A DNA stretch of 64,000 nucleotides from VFJQ01 sp044226525. Lineage in GTDB: Bacteria; Verrucomicrobiota; Verrucomicrobiia; Chthoniobacterales; Chthoniobacteraceae. The stretch lies in NCBI GenBank assembly GCA_044226525.1, contig JBGAGV010000016.1:62001-126000 (forward strand), given 5' to 3'. A program made the translations under genes and the position numbers. A model generated the notes under the pieces. The model ran no database searches. It was given only the letters and a program-made list of their open reading frames with translations, and was not told the origin of the DNA. Below, piece after piece: positions 62,088-64,000 of the stretch. Position 1 is the first letter of the stretch, and each line of letters starts with the position of its first letter.

Positions 62088-62129
62088 GTCATTCGAGCTT
62101 CGTCATTCGAGCTTCGTCATTCGAGCTTC
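62088..62129. repeat. Three perfect tandem copies of a 14-base unit
   Basis: GTCATTCGAGCTTC is repeated three times without mismatch at 62088-62101, 62102-62115 and 62116-62129. It is the 3' part of the dispersed repeat seen at 59354 and the inverse of the one at 61973. The repeat ends 28 bases before the cupin start codon. Confidence 0.8.
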
Positions 62130-62157
62130 CCGCTCAATTCCCAAAACACCAGCCACC

Positions 62158-62517
62158 ATGCCTTCACCCATTTGCCCCGCGAATACCGGTGACGTCCTCG
62201 AGCAAGCCTGGGGCCGCATTGTGTGGAGTGCTTCGAGAGCGCTGGGCAACTCCTCTACCATGACATTCGGCCGCGTCGTGCTGCGCACCGGCCACGGCAG
62301 CCCGCGCCATCGCCACCCCAACTGCGACGAAATCCTCCACGTGCTCTCCGGCCAGGTAGAACATTCGCTCGGCGACGCCTTCTTCACGCTCGGCCCGGGC
62401 GATACGATCTCGATCCCGACCGGACAGTGGCACGGTGCCCAGGTGCTGGGCGATTCGGATGCCGAGATGATCATCTGCTTTTCGTCAGCCGACCGGCAGA
62501 CGGAGTTCGAGCAGTAG
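62158..62517 (+). CDS. Single-domain cupin protein
   Basis: A 119-residue cupin. The metal-binding motif is GHGSPRHRHPNCDEILHVLSG with the HxH pair and the glutamate, and GDTISIPTGQWHGAQVLG gives the second histidine. The metal and substrate are unknown; such cupins include sugar or acid isomerases and dioxygenases. The ATG at 62158 is chosen; the upstream open frame of 54 codons reads through the dispersed repeat and is unlikely to be protein. Confidence 0.85.
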   Translation: MPSPICPANTGDVLEQAWGRIVWSASRALGNSSTMTFGRVVLRTGHGSPRHRHPNCDEILHVLSGQVEHSLGDAFFTLGPGDTISIPTGQWHGAQVLGDSDAEMIICFSSADRQTEFEQ

Positions 62518-62588
62518 CCCTCTTTCTTTCAAAGCCCTCACTGCACGGGCGATTTGACCCTTTTGCCCCGCGCGCTATCCACGCTCCC

Positions 62589-64000
62589 ATGACCCTGTTC
62601 GGCCGCCTCTTTCTGCTCAGCCTTCTGGCGCTGCTCACCCCAGCCCATGCCCAATTCTCCTTCGCCGGTGCGGGCGATCACGTGAAGACCAGCCTCGTGG
62701 CGGACACGGCTGCGATCGAAGCAGGGAAACCCTTCACCGTCGGCGTGCGCTTCGAGATCGCCGAGACGTGGGACATTTATTGGCGCTTCGGCGGCGACAT
62801 CGGGCTGCCCACCCGCGTGGAATGGGAGCTACCCGAAGGTTTCCACGCCGGGCCGTTGCAATGGCCGCTTCCGGAAGCCCACCTCGCCGATGGGGACATC
62901 ATGAACTACATCTACCGGCACGAGGCGGTGCTCTTGGCGGAGATCACCCCACCCGCGCAATTGCCGACCGGCACGATCTCCCTGAAGGCCAAGCTGAACT
63001 GGCAGATGTGCGACCCGAGCACGTGCATCCCGGCCAATTCCGTCGTGACACTGGCGCTTCCCTCGGGCGCAGGTAGCCCGGCGAATCAGGAACTTTTCGC
63101 CAGGACGCGCGCGCAACTACCTAGGGAAGAACCGCCGCCCTTCCGCGCCGAGTGGACTGTGAAACCCGAGGTCTTCACCGTGAAAGTCAGCGGGTTACCC
63201 CAGGACGCGAAGCTCGAGTTTTTCCCCATCCCGCCCGCCGAATCAGAAGCAAAACCGCAGCGCCCAAAGATCGCAGGCGACACCATCACGGTCCCAATCG
63301 TGAGCGGAGGCGCAGCCGACACGACGTGGACCGGGTTGCTGGTGGCCAAAATCAGCGATGGCCCGCGCACGGGTTGGATGATTTCGCCGACCGGCAAACC
63401 CGCTCCCACGGCGCCAGATGCGACGACTTCTTCCTCTACGATGGGAATGCCTGCGCAAACTGCGCCTCCTCGCTTTGGTTTGTTCGGAGCGTTGTGGGCC
63501 GCGCTGCTCGGCGGCCTCATCCTGAACTTGATGCCGTGCGTTCTCCCCGTCATCGCGCTGAAGATTTTTAGCTTCGTGAGCCAGGCGGGTGAACATCCGG
63601 AACGGGTTTTCCGTCTCGGAATCGCATTCGTCGCGGGGGTGTTCGTCTTTTTCCTCGGCATCGCAGGGTTGGCAATCGGACTGCGCGCGGCAGGACAGGG
63701 GTTCTTCTGGGGCATGCAATTCGCCGACCCACGCCTCATGCTCGCCCTCGTCGCGCTGGTGGTGCTGTTTGCACTGTCGATGTTCGGCGTTTTCGAGATC
63801 ACCCTCGGCGGTGCGGAAAACACACTCGGCGCGCTCTCACGCAAGGAAGGCTACGGCGGCGCATTTGTGCACGGGCTCTTCACCACGCTCCTTGGCACTT
63901 CATGCACGGCGCCGTTTGTCGGGCCGGTGCTCGGTTTTGCCGTGACGCAACCTCCCCTCGCCATCGTCGCTATTTTCCTGGCCATGGCCGCGGGCATGAG
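62589..64000 (+). CDS. DsbD-type thiol:disulfide reductase (partial, 3' end outside window)
   Basis: The first 470 residues of a membrane reductant-transfer protein. Order: signal peptide (1-21), an N-terminal DsbD-alpha-like domain with C141-x4-C146 (CDPSTC), a linker, then the transmembrane domain from about residue 300, with C317 in NLMPCVLPVIALKIF and C439 in TSCTAPFVGP. These are the two reactive cysteines of the DsbD membrane core that pass electrons from thioredoxin to the periplasm. The C-terminal thioredoxin domain would lie beyond the window. The ATG at 62589 is well placed, 71 bases after the cupin. Confidence 0.88.
   Translation, partial: MTLFGRLFLLSLLALLTPAHAQFSFAGAGDHVKTSLVADTAAIEAGKPFTVGVRFEIAETWDIYWRFGGDIGLPTRVEWELPEGFHAGPLQWPLPEAHLADGDIMNYIYRHEAVLLAEITPPAQLPTGTISLKAKLNWQMCDPSTCIPANSVVTLALPSGAGSPANQELFARTRAQLPREEPPPFRAEWTVKPEVFTVKVSGLPQDAKLEFFPIPPAESEAKPQRPKIAGDTITVPIVSGGAADTTWTGLLVAKISDGPRTGWMISPTGKPAPTAPDATTSSSTMGMPAQTAPPRFGLFGALWAALLGGLILNLMPCVLPVIALKIFSFVSQAGEHPERVFRLGIAFVAGVFVFFLGIAGLAIGLRAAGQGFFWGMQFADPRLMLALVALVVLFALSMFGVFEITLGGAENTLGALSRKEGYGGAFVHGLFTTLLGTSCTAPFVGPVLGFAVTQPPLAIVAIFLAMAAGM

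Overview
The window looks like a piece of chromosome from a high-GC member of the PVC group, most likely Verrucomicrobiota. The lineage clues are: two planctomycete-type cytochrome proteins (DUF1549/DUF1553 type) next to two DUF1501 proteins; a double-length UvrA like the one known in Chlamydiae; RNase HIII beside mutY; many secreted sulfatase-, lyase- and esterase-like proteins; and few strong Shine-Dalgarno sites. This placement is an inference from gene content. No rRNA, tRNA, CRISPR array, transposase or prophage was seen.

Layout. 1-5959 (minus): a fused str/S10 ribosomal operon, rpsL-rpsG-fusA-rpsJ-rplC-rplD-rplW-rplB-rpsS, with no tuf between fusA and rpsJ; rpsS runs off the left edge. 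6140-6190 holds its probable promoter. 6340-9238 (minus): a secreted beta-propeller and a large multi-pass membrane protein. 9504-11392: molybdenum cofactor genes, moeA on the minus strand and moaD-moaE divergent on the plus strand. 11475-15978 (plus): a tightly overlapping three-gene operon encoding a blue-copper-like secreted protein, a hybrid histidine kinase and an outer-membrane barrel; this is the least explained unit here. 15982-21907: a polysaccharide lyase family 6 protein with an FAD-dependent oxidoreductase (minus), divergent from a CehA/McbA-type metallohydrolase (plus). 21956-26218 (plus): an export system of adaptor, ATPase and two permeases, followed by a sulfatase (26244-27698).

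27728-30408 (minus): three minor-pilin-like genes. 30679-33091 (minus): a divergent NagB-like protein, a PIG-L deacetylase and KDPG aldolase. 33142-41565: mutY (minus), then rnhC, an HU-type protein, the doubled uvrA and a DUF2752 protein (plus). 41621-45552: a small membrane protein, a methyltransferase (minus) and a bifunctional penicillin-binding protein whose SxxK serine position reads threonine. 45662-57287 (plus): SGNH hydrolase, alpha/beta esterase, two planctomycete-type cytochromes and two DUF1501 proteins, probably a secreted degradation locus. 57288-57964 is a repeat-bearing gap. 57965-64000: purB, a 59-residue conserved-looking protein with a clear terminator, a small coiled-coil protein, an ABC exporter, a cupin, and the start of a DsbD-type protein that runs off the right edge.

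Several families of small dispersed repeats occur: a nested palindrome near 54335 with a half copy at 48006, a 31-bp repeat near 59354 and 61973 with a 14-bp tandem triplet at 62088, and decamer runs near 57661-57853. An inverted repeat also forms the coding linker between the two UvrA halves.
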